The notes beneath the pieces are model-generated. The model saw nothing but the letters and a program-made list of their open reading frames with translations, did no database searches and had not been told where the DNA came from. From an uncultured Bacilli bacterium (GTDB lineage Bacteria; Bacillota_I; Bacilli_A; RF39; UBA660), in the NCBI GenBank assembly GCA_947631135.1, contig CANRKE010000003.1:1-35219 (forward strand): a stretch of 35,219 nucleotides of DNA. The letters are read 5' to 3'. The position numbers and the translations under genes are program-made. Of the stretch, positions 23,147 through 30,843 are shown piece after piece. Numbering within the stretch: the first letter of the stretch is position 1; every line of letters starts with the position of its first letter.

Positions 23147-24067
23147 ATGAAGAATGCATGCATATTTTATTATAATTTAAATCCAGAAGTAATACATCAA
23201 AAAGATGGAGTATATTATTTTAAAATAAATGAAGAAAGATATTATTTATTTCCATGTTATAGATCTAGAGAAGAATTAAATTCAATATATAAAATATCAT
23301 CTGAATTAATAAATAAAAATATATATGTACATCAAATAGTATTAAATAAAGATAATAATATTATTACTATAATAGATAACATTATGTATGTATTACTTAA
23401 AATATATATTAAAGAAAATGAATTTATAAATGTTGATAATATTTCTTATTTAACTAATAATACACTTATTAAAAAAGAAAAAGATATATTAATACAAAAA
23501 GATTGGGCAAGTTTATGGGAAGTTAAAAATGATTATTTAGAATATCAAATTAGTCAATTTGGAGTTAAATATAAAAGTGTAGCAGCCTCTTTTAGTTATT
23601 ATATTGGTATAGCTGAAAATGCAATCAGTTATGCTAGAAATACATTAATAGAAAATAAAGATAGAATAAATCTATCTATTGCTCATAGAAGAATAACATC
23701 AACAAACACCAATTTAGATTTATATAATCCACTTGAATTTATAATAGATTATAGAGTACGTGATATTGCTGAATATGTTAAATCATGTTTCTTTGATAAT
23801 AAAAAAGAATTATTAGAAATAATTATTAAATTTTTTAATAATGTTAGACCTAATAATTTTGAAGCTAGAATGTTTTATGCAAGATTATTATATCCTACAT
23901 ATTATTTTGATATATTTGAGAATATAGTTGATGAAGAAATAGAAGAATCTGAACTTGATAAGATTGTAAGTATGTCACATGAATATGAATTATTTTTAAA
24001 GAGTGTATTTATATATTTATCAAATAATTATTATATGCCTGAAATTACATGGTTAATTAAATCTTAA
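23147..24067 (+). CDS. Degenerate kinase-fold protein, possibly YutH/CotS-like
   Basis: A 306-residue predicted cytoplasmic protein. The N-terminal ~115 residues are strand-rich, like the small lobe of a kinase fold (KDGVYYFKINEERYYLFPCY, IMYVLLKIYIKENEF). The C-terminal part is helical. It holds WASLWEVKNDYLEYQISQFG, SIAHRRI in the place of a catalytic loop, NPLEFIIDYRVRDIAEYVKS in the place of the metal-binding segment, and ARMFYARLLYPTYYFD. This order resembles spore-coat-associated YutH/CotS-type aminoglycoside-phosphotransferase-like proteins, most of which lack full kinase motifs. The assignment is from memory of pattern, so moderate to low. Start choice: GTG 23138 lies inside the AGGTGA ribosome site; ATG 23147 is 5 bases after it. 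No clear promoter was found in the gap from the Bro-N gene. Confidence 0.5.
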   Translation: MKNACIFYYNLNPEVIHQKDGVYYFKINEERYYLFPCYRSREELNSIYKISSELINKNIYVHQIVLNKDNNIITIIDNIMYVLLKIYIKENEFINVDNISYLTNNTLIKKEKDILIQKDWASLWEVKNDYLEYQISQFGVKYKSVAASFSYYIGIAENAISYARNTLIENKDRINLSIAHRRITSTNTNLDLYNPLEFIIDYRVRDIAEYVKSCFFDNKKELLEIIIKFFNNVRPNNFEARMFYARLLYPTYYFDIFENIVDEEIEESELDKIVSMSHEYELFLKSVFIYLSNNYYMPEITWLIKS

Positions 24068-24169
24068 TTTCAATAATTGAAAAAATAAGGCAATAATTTT
24101 AATTATATTCTGTATTATTTATATTTTACTTCAAAAAAAACAAAAAAAATGTATTTTTTTGAATTTTTG

Positions 24170-24178
24170 TGGTATAAT
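24170..24178 (+). promoter_or_regulatory. Extended -10 promoter of the AAA/TOPRIM-like pair
   Basis: TGGTATAAT is an extended -10; long A and T tracts (24133-24160) just upstream could act as an UP element or bend the DNA. The weak TGTATT at 24150 is 17 bases from TATAAT. Confidence 0.6.
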
Positions 24179-24200
24179 TAAGTTATGAGGAGGGATATTA

Positions 24201-25337
24201 ATGAAAATTTTAAAAGTTGTCGCTAATAATTTTAAATTATGTGAAAACAATATGACTATTTCATTTATTCCAGAAGCAAATAAAACTTTAGATGATAAAG
24301 AATTTGAACTACATGAAATTGATGAAAACTTATTTGTATTTAATACGTTATGCATTATAGGAAAAAATGCATCTGGTAAAACAACAGTTATAGATTTGTT
24401 ATCCTTAGTTTATGAAATTTTCTCATTTTTTAGAGTTAAAAATACAACTAACTTATTTTTAAATTGGAACAAGCTTGTTAATTTAGATATAACATTTTAT
24501 AATGAAGGAAAATTATATAGATATATTACTGATTTATGTTTGGATGATAGTCCAGTAAATAAAACTGTTATTTTTAAAAATGAAAAATTATTTAGTAGAA
24601 CATATTATAAAACAATATCAAAAAAAATTTTTGATTATAGTAAATATGTTGAAATAATAACTGATTCTAAATTACCAGATGATACATCAATATTATATGA
24701 AGTTTTGAAAAAAATAAATATCAAAGGTATTTATTCTCCAAGTAATGACTTAAGTTATAGATATTATTATGAAACATTTAATATATATAAAATGATTGAT
24801 AATAATCATAAAATTATTGAGACAATATTAAAAATGTTTGATGAACATTTAGATAATATTGAAATGGTACATGATGATAAATTTGTTGTATATTATACAG
24901 ACAAGAGTAAAATCGAAGTAAATAGTAAAGAACTTTATGATATGTTGTCAAGTGGAACAACAAAAGGTCTTAATTTGTTTACTTACGTTGTTTATTCATT
25001 AAAATATGGAACAGATTTATTAATAGATGAAATTGAAAATCATTTTCATAAAACATTAGTTGAAAATCTTGTAAATTTATATAAAGATAAAAGTGTTAAT
25101 AAGAATAATGCCACATTAATTTTTACAACACATTATTGTGAATTACTTGATTTATTTAATAGATCTGATAATATTTATATTACTAAATATGATAAACAAA
25201 TAAAATTAGAAAACGTTTATATAAATTATGATTTTAGACCAGAATTATCAAAGAGTAAAAAATTTTATAGCAATGCGTTTAATACAGATGTTAATTATGA
25301 ATCACTTATGAACTTTAAAAAGGAATTAATGAAATAG
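24201..25337 (+). CDS. AAA/ABC-type ATPase, probable defence-system component
   Basis: A 378-residue cytoplasmic ATPase of the OLD/AAA15-like type. It starts MKILKVVANNFKLCENNMTI, a family-typical strand, and has Walker A IGKNASGKTT (~53-62), an ABC-like signature LSSGTTKGLN (~252), Walker B DLLIDEIENHFH (~273-284) with the D-E pair, and a switch His in FTTHYCEL. The insert between Walker A and the signature is helical with no known domain. ATG 24201 follows a strong GAGGAGG. Its stop TAG overlaps the GTG start of the next gene by one base, so the products are made together. ATPases of this kind paired with a TOPRIM-like nuclease occur in phage-defence systems such as PARIS (AriA/AriB) and AbiL; membership of any named system is not shown. 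Confidence 0.8.
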   Translation: MKILKVVANNFKLCENNMTISFIPEANKTLDDKEFELHEIDENLFVFNTLCIIGKNASGKTTVIDLLSLVYEIFSFFRVKNTTNLFLNWNKLVNLDITFYNEGKLYRYITDLCLDDSPVNKTVIFKNEKLFSRTYYKTISKKIFDYSKYVEIITDSKLPDDTSILYEVLKKINIKGIYSPSNDLSYRYYYETFNIYKMIDNNHKIIETILKMFDEHLDNIEMVHDDKFVVYYTDKSKIEVNSKELYDMLSSGTTKGLNLFTYVVYSLKYGTDLLIDEIENHFHKTLVENLVNLYKDKSVNKNNATLIFTTHYCELLDLFNRSDNIYITKYDKQIKLENVYINYDFRPELSKSKKFYSNAFNTDVNYESLMNFKKELMK

Positions 25338-25852
25338 TGAAATATTTAATTCTATGTGAAGGATCAAATGAAGTTTGCATTATTAATTTATTATTAAAAT
25401 ATAATAAATTAAAATTTAAAATAGATGATCTAATTTCTTTGAAACCATTTAATGCCAGACAACTATCAAATCCAACAATAAAATCAGAACTTAGAATATA
25501 TAATAAACCAGTACAAGTTTTAAGAATAGGTGATACGCAACGTGATAAATTTTTAATACCACATGATATAAATGATATTGTTTCAAAAGATAGAATATTT
25601 AAATATTGTACTTTACCAGAACTAGAAATCCTTATAATTATTAATGAAGGATTATATAAAAAGTATCTTAAATCTAAAGAAACTCCAAAAGTATTTGCAA
25701 AACGAAATGTTGTTTACAATAATTATAGATATGATCAATCCAATGAATTTTTAGAAATGTATTATGGAGGAAAAAGGATTAGTATGCTTATACAAAATTT
25801 AAAAAAATATAAACAGGGAGAACTATATTTAGCTGATTTATTAAAACAATAA
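25337..25852 (+). CDS. TOPRIM-like partner of the AAA ATPase (putative effector)
   Basis: A 171-residue cytoplasmic protein. It opens with KYLILCEGSNEVCIINLLL, the strand-Glu-Gly-helix start of TOPRIM/OLD-type nucleases, and then has PVQVLRIGDTQRDKF (a possible acidic site, but not a clean DxD), ALPELEIL-like 'CTLPELEILIIINE', and the ending GELYLADLLKQ. The start is GTG 25337, in the TAGTG overlap with the ATPase stop; AGGA lies 12 bases upstream and coupling probably matters. It is shorter than the AriB nuclease of PARIS, so it may be a minimal TOPRIM domain or a different fold. The operon with the ATPase is the main clue. Function as an infection-triggered effector is inference. Confidence 0.6.
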   Translation: MKYLILCEGSNEVCIINLLLKYNKLKFKIDDLISLKPFNARQLSNPTIKSELRIYNKPVQVLRIGDTQRDKFLIPHDINDIVSKDRIFKYCTLPELEILIIINEGLYKKYLKSKETPKVFAKRNVVYNNYRYDQSNEFLEMYYGGKRISMLIQNLKKYKQGELYLADLLKQ

Positions 25853-25898
25853 AATATAATATAGAATATGTGATATTGTTAAATACATTTATTATATT
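25853..25898. terminator. Weak bidirectional terminator-like inverted repeat
   Basis: AATATAATA (25853-25861) pairs with TATTATATT (25890-25898), filling the gap between two convergent genes. It is purely A/T in the outer stem and lacks a clear T-run. Confidence 0.35.
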
Positions 25899-26306
25899 CT
25901 AATCAATATATTCAGCATTTCTAAATATTTCTATCATTCTATCTACACTTATATTACCAGTTATTCTATTATTAGAATTATCCTCAATACCTTCTTTTAT
26001 AAATGCTAATGTTGGTGTTTTATCATAATTTACTATTTTCTTTATTTCTTTAATTTCTTTATTATCTAATTTATTAATATTTATATATGTAACATTTATA
26101 TTATAATCTTTAACTATCTTATTTAAATTATTATTAAATTCTTTATATTCTTTATCTTTATCATTTATAATAGCAAGTACAAATGATTCATCTTTAGTTA
26201 TTTTATTCATTAATTCATTATAGTTAGTGTTGTCAATACTAGCTTTTTTTGTACATCCAATTATTAAAAAACTAAATATTATTAATATTATTATAATTCT
26301 TTTCAT
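25899..26306 (-). CDS. Lipoprotein with a thioredoxin-like fold lacking CxxC
   Basis: A 135-residue protein. The N-terminus has a basic start, a hydrophobic stretch and the lipobox LIIGC with Cys18, so it is predicted to be lipid-anchored outside the membrane. The mature part resembles a thioredoxin fold: SFVLAIINDKDKEYKEFNNN in the position of the active-site strand and helix, INVTYININKLDN, and KTPTLAFIKEG, which looks like the cis-Pro segment. There is no cysteine other than the lipobox one, so it cannot act as a disulphide oxidoreductase by itself. ATG 26306 follows a GGTGATGGG site. It is divergent from the Cys-rich surface pair at 26451-30231. A binding or chaperone-like role is inference. 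Confidence 0.65.
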   Translation of the reverse strand: MKRIIIILIIFSFLIIGCTKKASIDNTNYNELMNKITKDESFVLAIINDKDKEYKEFNNNLNKIVKDYNINVTYININKLDNKEIKEIKKIVNYDKTPTLAFIKEGIEDNSNNRITGNISVDRMIEIFRNAEYID

Positions 26307-26325
26307 AACCCATCACCAATTTTAA

Positions 26326-26352
26326 TTTATATTAATTAGATTAAATTGTCAA
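26326..26352 (-). promoter_or_regulatory. Promoter of the lipoprotein gene
   Basis: On the minus strand a consensus TTGACA (26347-26352) is 15 bases from TATAAA (26326-26331), or 17 from a weaker TAAATT; 20 bases upstream of the ATG. Confidence 0.5.
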
Positions 26353-26384
26353 TATAATTTTTTTTATATTATTAATTTTTTTTA

Positions 26385-26413
26385 TTGAAATATATTTATG
26401 TTTTTGATAAAAT
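26385..26413 (+). promoter_or_regulatory. Promoter of the 26451-30231 pair
   Basis: TTGAAA (26385-26390), 17-base spacer, TAAAAT (26408-26413). This promoter coincides with the farthest possible in-frame TTG start, ruling it out. Confidence 0.65.
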
Positions 26414-26450
26414 AAATGTATATGATGATTATAGAAAAGAGTGTGAACAC

Positions 26451-27110
26451 ATGACTATAAAAAAAATTATATTTATATTTATCTTAACATTATGTATTAT
26501 ACCTAATTGTGTATTTGCGTTTTGTCCGTCATCAACTCTACAAGAATATAAAGAATATGCAAGAAATACAAATATAAAGTATTCATTAATTAATAAAGAT
26601 GTTTTAGAAGGAAATTATAGATTAACATTTAGAAATTTAAATTATAATATATATGCAAAAATTAAAAATACAGATATTACATATAAAAATGAAGATGAAG
26701 AAAATGAAAATGCAATAGCTACAAATGATGCAATATATAAAGGTGGTTCATCAATAACAATTGATTATTATACTATTGATGGTTTATGTCCTAATGATGT
26801 AATATATACTGTAAAATTAAATATTCCAAAATATAATATATATTATGATACTGATACTTGTAGTGGTATAACAAATTATGAATATTGTAATGAATATGTA
26901 TTTACAGATATGAATTATGATGAATTAAAAAATAGGATAGATGAATATAGAGAGAGTCATGAGATAGAAAAAGTTATTGAAGAAGAAGATAATTTAAAAG
27001 ATATGCTACCTATAATAATTGGTGGTAGTATAGCTTTAGTTATAATTATAGTTATTATATGTATAATAATAAATAAAAGAAAAAAGAAATATGATGATTG
27101 GAGTGTGTAG
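26451..27110 (+). CDS. Secreted protein with C-terminal membrane anchor, unknown function
   Basis: A 219-residue protein. It has a signal peptide (MTIKKIIFIFILTLCIIPN, likely cleaved after CVFA), a mature region of ~145 residues with four cysteines (FCPSS, GLCPND, DTCSG, YEYCNEY) that may form two disulphides, a charged Glu-rich stalk (~165-185), a membrane helix (~188-211) and a basic tail KRKKKYDDWSV. The middle reads as beta-strands (NYRLTFRNLNYNIYAKIKN, SSITIDYYTIDGL, YTVKLNIPKYNIYYD). I recognise no named family. Start choice: the frame is open from TTG 26385, but the promoter lies there; ATG 26451 opens the signal peptide after a GAGTG site. It ends one base before the start of the large Cys-rich protein gene, so the two are co-expressed and probably interact at the surface. 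Confidence 0.7.
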   Translation: MTIKKIIFIFILTLCIIPNCVFAFCPSSTLQEYKEYARNTNIKYSLINKDVLEGNYRLTFRNLNYNIYAKIKNTDITYKNEDEENENAIATNDAIYKGGSSITIDYYTIDGLCPNDVIYTVKLNIPKYNIYYDTDTCSGITNYEYCNEYVFTDMNYDELKNRIDEYRESHEIEKVIEEEDNLKDMLPIIIGGSIALVIIIVIICIIINKRKKKYDDWSV

Positions 27111-27111
27111 T

Positions 27112-30100
27112 ATGAAAAGAAATAAGTATTTAATATTTATATTTGTAATAATGACATTTATGTTTGTGCCAAAACATGTGTTTGCTAAGCCTGGGTGGGT
27201 AGGTCCCATAGGAACATATAATCAAAGATGGAACGGGAATGAAAATGAATTTAAAGATAATGATGGAATAAATAATATACCAATAGCAAGTTATAGCGAT
27301 GGGACAACGTTAAATGAAAATTCCGGTGGAACATATAATCTTAGATATGATATAACGCATGTAGGTATTGATTCTAGTAGAGGTAATAATTTGCTTCAAA
27401 TATATGGATGGGGAATTATTAAAGATTATAATAATGGTGAAGCTGGTATTTATGCACCTACATATTATTTGAAATTATATGATATTAACAATCCATCTGA
27501 ATATAATATATATAAATATGAGGGAAATAAAAAATCTGGATTTAATGCAAATGAATTAAATGTTAAAACTGGCAAGACATATTATCCTTATGTTAATTAT
27601 GATAATCAGTGTGGTAACATAGATACATCTGGTACAAGTATATATAGTGAGCATTATGATAATGCAGAATTTGTATTTAATGAAATGAATTTGGATAATT
27701 TTCCTGATAATGATAATGATGGATTAGTAAATATAGGAATTCAATTAATGATAGTTATTCCAGAAATAGTTAATAATGGTAATAAAATTCCTTGTACTAA
27801 ATATAGGACAGATTGGTTCAATGTGGGATTATATGATGTAAATAATGGAAACGAGAGTAAATTAGACAATGATACTAATGGTAGAGTATCTGTATACAAA
27901 ACAAATGAAGTAAAATTTGTTGCCACATTAGTAGGAGGGTTTTCTCCTAATGAAACTTATACTATTACTAAAATGAAGGATCCAATACGATATCAATGGG
28001 CTACAAAATATAATTATACTATTGCAGAGAATGGAAAGAATGCATCTTCAAGATGGGTTCAAAATAATCCTGAAAATAAAATAACAATAACAGTTAAGAA
28101 AAATAATGATTGTATTAATTTAGATAATTTAACTGAAGATGAGAAAACAAAATGTTGTGAAAATGTTACAATAGCTGATGCAAACAGGGAATATTGTTGT
28201 GATAAAAATTATATAAATAATGAAAATAAGAAAAAAGAAGTATGTTGTGCTGGAGATTATGGATATAAATATGCATATTACCATAAAGGTGCTTGTTGTG
28301 AATATTTACCAGAAACATGTTGCGATGATGATGAATTTATTAATAATAATTGGGGAAAATATTGGAGATTAAGTTCTGGGCAAGTATGTTGTTATAACGT
28401 AAAATTTAAAGGGACTTATTATGGGATTAAGGAACCAGAAACATATGAATTTCCATCATTTTATACAAGTGGGAAAACTGGTCAATATTCTAAATGTAGC
28501 GATAATAATACGAATCCACAAAAATGTTCTAAAGGTAGTACTACTAATACAAAAAGTAAACAAATAGCAATAGATATTGAATATAAAAATAATAAAATAA
28601 AGAAAAGTGATACATATAAAATAGAAACTAATAAAAATAATCTTTCAGATATAACAAAAGAAAATATTGGATGGGATATTAATTATATATCACCTAATTT
28701 AAATACTTCAAAATTAGGAATAAAAATTATGGACGCTAGTTATGATCGAAATGGTGTAGTTACTTTTAAAGTTGAATATACATATGATCTTGATGATACA
28801 TTACTTGCTGGAAATTACAGAATAACATTAAATTTCTATGTATGCTTGTCTGATGATGATTCTACGGTTCATAAAAATAATTGTTCTAAACCTTCGTATT
28901 TTAATAATAATAAAGCAATATGTTGTTCTTATAATGAATATAAAAGTAACCCAGAATGCCAAGATTCGAATATACCAGATAATAAACCCGATATATCAAA
29001 TTTGACATGTAACTCAGAAAATGATGCATATATAATAAAAAGAAATATTAAAAATACATCGGATACTTATGGTTCATCAATAATTTGTGATGAGAAATTA
29101 GAATTTAAAAATTTTAAAACAAGTGAGTATATGCTAGAACATCCTGTATACTCCGGCACAGGATTTAAATACGATATTACTATAGATGATACAATAACGT
29201 GTCAATATAATTTCAATACTTCATATACGTCAAATGATCACGATGATTTAATAAAATATAAGCATACAAGTGAAACTACCCTACAAAATACAATGAATAA
29301 ATATTTTAATGGTTCAAATATTGGTGAGATACAATTTAATAGTGATTCCTCATATAAATATAAATTAAATGGTAATATTAATAAAAATAATAATATTGAA
29401 TTTACTCCTAGTTATGTAACACTTTATTATTGGAATATTGGAGCTTATAATAATGTAACAACTGAGAGTGATACTGCCTACTTAAATACAAGTGCAAAAA
29501 AAACAGCAACATATACGATAACATTACCAGAACAATATATAGATAGGCTTACTGGAGAACTTAAAAATAGTAATTCTGATAGTAGTAATAATTTAATAAA
29601 TGCCGGTAATAAATATTATACTGATATCGATGATGATACAGGATTTTATAATTTTTATGTTGATTTTAAAAATGCAGGATTATCAAAGATGGTTGCTGGT
29701 CAATTTAGCTGTATATATGCTGCTAAAAATATATTAACAACAGGTGGTAATATAACACCGGAAAGTGTAGAAGAAAATTCAATTGGTAATCAAAATTATC
29801 TAACAAGACCAATATCATTATCACAACCATTTAATACTGTTCCAAGTGGAAATGGACGTGCAACTAATTGGTATAGTACCGATCGTGATGGAAGCAGATA
29901 TATTAAAAACACTGCAACTGAAATATATACAAAACCAATGTATGAATTTACATTAGAACCTGGTAATATATCTACAATAAATAACTACAATAAAAATAAC
30001 AAATATAATACATGGAATTTTGATAGTAATTATTTTAATAAAGAAAACAACAATAATAAAAATGATCCAATAACAAACAGAACAAGTAAATTCATTTCAT

Positions 30101-30231
30101 GTTTAATAAATGATAGCAGTTGTAGTGATTCTTCATTATCTTCACTTAAAGGCAAAGGTAGTTATAATATTAATAATGCACAAGGAAATAATATTTTAAG
30201 ATCCACTAAAATAGGTGAATGGCAAAATTAA
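27112..30231 (+). CDS. Giant secreted Cys-rich protein with CC doublets
   Basis: A 1039-residue protein. A signal peptide (MKRNKYLIFIFVIMTFMFVP, cleavage probably after VFA) is followed by a mostly beta, Asn/Asp/Tyr-rich extracellular chain with no C-terminal anchor, LPXTG or membrane helix. A Cys-rich section at about residues 340-460 and its continuation near 610 contain seven Cys-Cys doublets (KCCEN, YCCDK, VCCAG, ACCEY, TCCDD, VCCYN, ICCSY). Near the N-terminus are IYGWGIIKDYNNGEAGIY and KLYDINNPSEYN-type strands. Start choice: the frame is open from ATG 27091, but GGAGTG (27099-27104) serves ATG 27112, the signal-peptide start. The gene is coupled to the small anchored protein upstream and followed by a terminator, then the Tad genes. 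It may be a substrate or the filament-associated adhesin of that machinery, which is inference. No family is recognised. Confidence 0.7.
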   Translation: MKRNKYLIFIFVIMTFMFVPKHVFAKPGWVGPIGTYNQRWNGNENEFKDNDGINNIPIASYSDGTTLNENSGGTYNLRYDITHVGIDSSRGNNLLQIYGWGIIKDYNNGEAGIYAPTYYLKLYDINNPSEYNIYKYEGNKKSGFNANELNVKTGKTYYPYVNYDNQCGNIDTSGTSIYSEHYDNAEFVFNEMNLDNFPDNDNDGLVNIGIQLMIVIPEIVNNGNKIPCTKYRTDWFNVGLYDVNNGNESKLDNDTNGRVSVYKTNEVKFVATLVGGFSPNETYTITKMKDPIRYQWATKYNYTIAENGKNASSRWVQNNPENKITITVKKNNDCINLDNLTEDEKTKCCENVTIADANREYCCDKNYINNENKKKEVCCAGDYGYKYAYYHKGACCEYLPETCCDDDEFINNNWGKYWRLSSGQVCCYNVKFKGTYYGIKEPETYEFPSFYTSGKTGQYSKCSDNNTNPQKCSKGSTTNTKSKQIAIDIEYKNNKIKKSDTYKIETNKNNLSDITKENIGWDINYISPNLNTSKLGIKIMDASYDRNGVVTFKVEYTYDLDDTLLAGNYRITLNFYVCLSDDDSTVHKNNCSKPSYFNNNKAICCSYNEYKSNPECQDSNIPDNKPDISNLTCNSENDAYIIKRNIKNTSDTYGSSIICDEKLEFKNFKTSEYMLEHPVYSGTGFKYDITIDDTITCQYNFNTSYTSNDHDDLIKYKHTSETTLQNTMNKYFNGSNIGEIQFNSDSSYKYKLNGNINKNNNIEFTPSYVTLYYWNIGAYNNVTTESDTAYLNTSAKKTATYTITLPEQYIDRLTGELKNSNSDSSNNLINAGNKYYTDIDDDTGFYNFYVDFKNAGLSKMVAGQFSCIYAAKNILTTGGNITPESVEENSIGNQNYLTRPISLSQPFNTVPSGNGRATNWYSTDRDGSRYIKNTATEIYTKPMYEFTLEPGNISTINNYNKNNKYNTWNFDSNYFNKENNNNKNDPITNRTSKFISCLINDSSCSDSSLSSLKGKGSYNINNAQGNNILRSTKIGEWQN

Positions 30232-30234
30232 AAT

Positions 30235-30266
30235 AAGTAGGCAATTAGTTTTGTCTACTTTTTTTA
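30235..30266 (+). terminator. Terminator between the Cys-rich gene and the Tad genes
   Basis: AAGTAGGC (30235-30242) pairs with GTCTACTT (30253-30260) around a 10-base loop, followed by a run of Ts. Confidence 0.8.
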
Positions 30267-30284
30267 TTTTTTTTAATAAAAGTA

Positions 30285-30313
30285 TTTATTAATTTTTATA
30301 TTAATGGTAAAAT
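30285..30313 (+). promoter_or_regulatory. Promoter of the first Tad-locus gene
   Basis: TGGTAAAAT (30305-30313) is an extended -10 form; TTTATT (30285-30290) lies 17 bases upstream of TAAAAT. Confidence 0.5.
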
Positions 30314-30342
30314 TAGATATATGATATAGGAGAGTGGTAAGT

Positions 30343-30759
30343 ATGAAAGAAGCTTTCTGGGGTTACTTTCTTATAATGTGTGGGATAGTAGGTATTGCGA
30401 TACTTATGCTTTTTCAAGATGTAACAACTACAAATGATCAAGACTATTATCTAACTAAAGAAATAACTGAAGCTGCACTTGTTGATTCTTTTGATATACC
30501 TTACTATAGAGTAACTGGTAAGATAGCTATAGATAAAGAAGCATTTGCTGAAAGCTTTGTAAGGAGATTTTCTCAAAGTGTTAGTCCAACAAGAACTTAT
30601 AACATAAAAATAAATGATGTTGTAGAGTATCCACCTAAAGTAAGTGTTACTGTTACAAGTGAATCACAAGCATTTTCTTTTACTGGAGATCAATTTGCTA
30701 TAACTAATAGACTTGATGAAATACTAGAAACTAATTATGTAGAAGGTACTGTTGATTAA
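30343..30759 (+). CDS. Small membrane protein of the Tad locus (pseudopilin-like)
   Basis: A 138-residue protein with an N-terminal membrane helix (~5-25, YFLIMCGIVGIAILMLFQ) directly after a short KEAFWG start, then a ~110-residue outer domain (DYYLTKEITEAALVDSFDIP, FAESFVRRFSQSVS, YNIKINDVVEYPPKVSVTVT). This single-helix layout, with the ALVDS-type segment just after the helix, resembles TadE/TadG-like minor pseudopilins and small proteins that precede cpaB in Firmicutes Tad loci; I believe a DUF5411-type family, not certain. It has no classical prepilin cleavage motif. Start choice: GTG 30334 touches the AGGAG site (30328-30332), while ATG 30343 is 10 bases after it. It has its own promoter, and the next gene has another one. 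Confidence 0.7.
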   Translation: MKEAFWGYFLIMCGIVGIAILMLFQDVTTTNDQDYYLTKEITEAALVDSFDIPYYRVTGKIAIDKEAFAESFVRRFSQSVSPTRTYNIKINDVVEYPPKVSVTVTSESQAFSFTGDQFAITNRLDEILETNYVEGTVD

Positions 30760-30805
30760 TTATTTATAATAATTTAAAAAATATATTTTAATTAAAATAA
30801 AATTA

Positions 30806-30814
30806 TGATATAAT
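30806..30814 (+). promoter_or_regulatory. Extended -10 promoter of the cpaB-tadC genes
   Basis: TGATATAAT is an extended -10 element 30 bases before the cpaB start; the -35 region is only A/T-rich (TTTTAA). Confidence 0.55.
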
Positions 30815-30843
30815 CAATTTATAATAAAGAGGAGGATTTTAAA

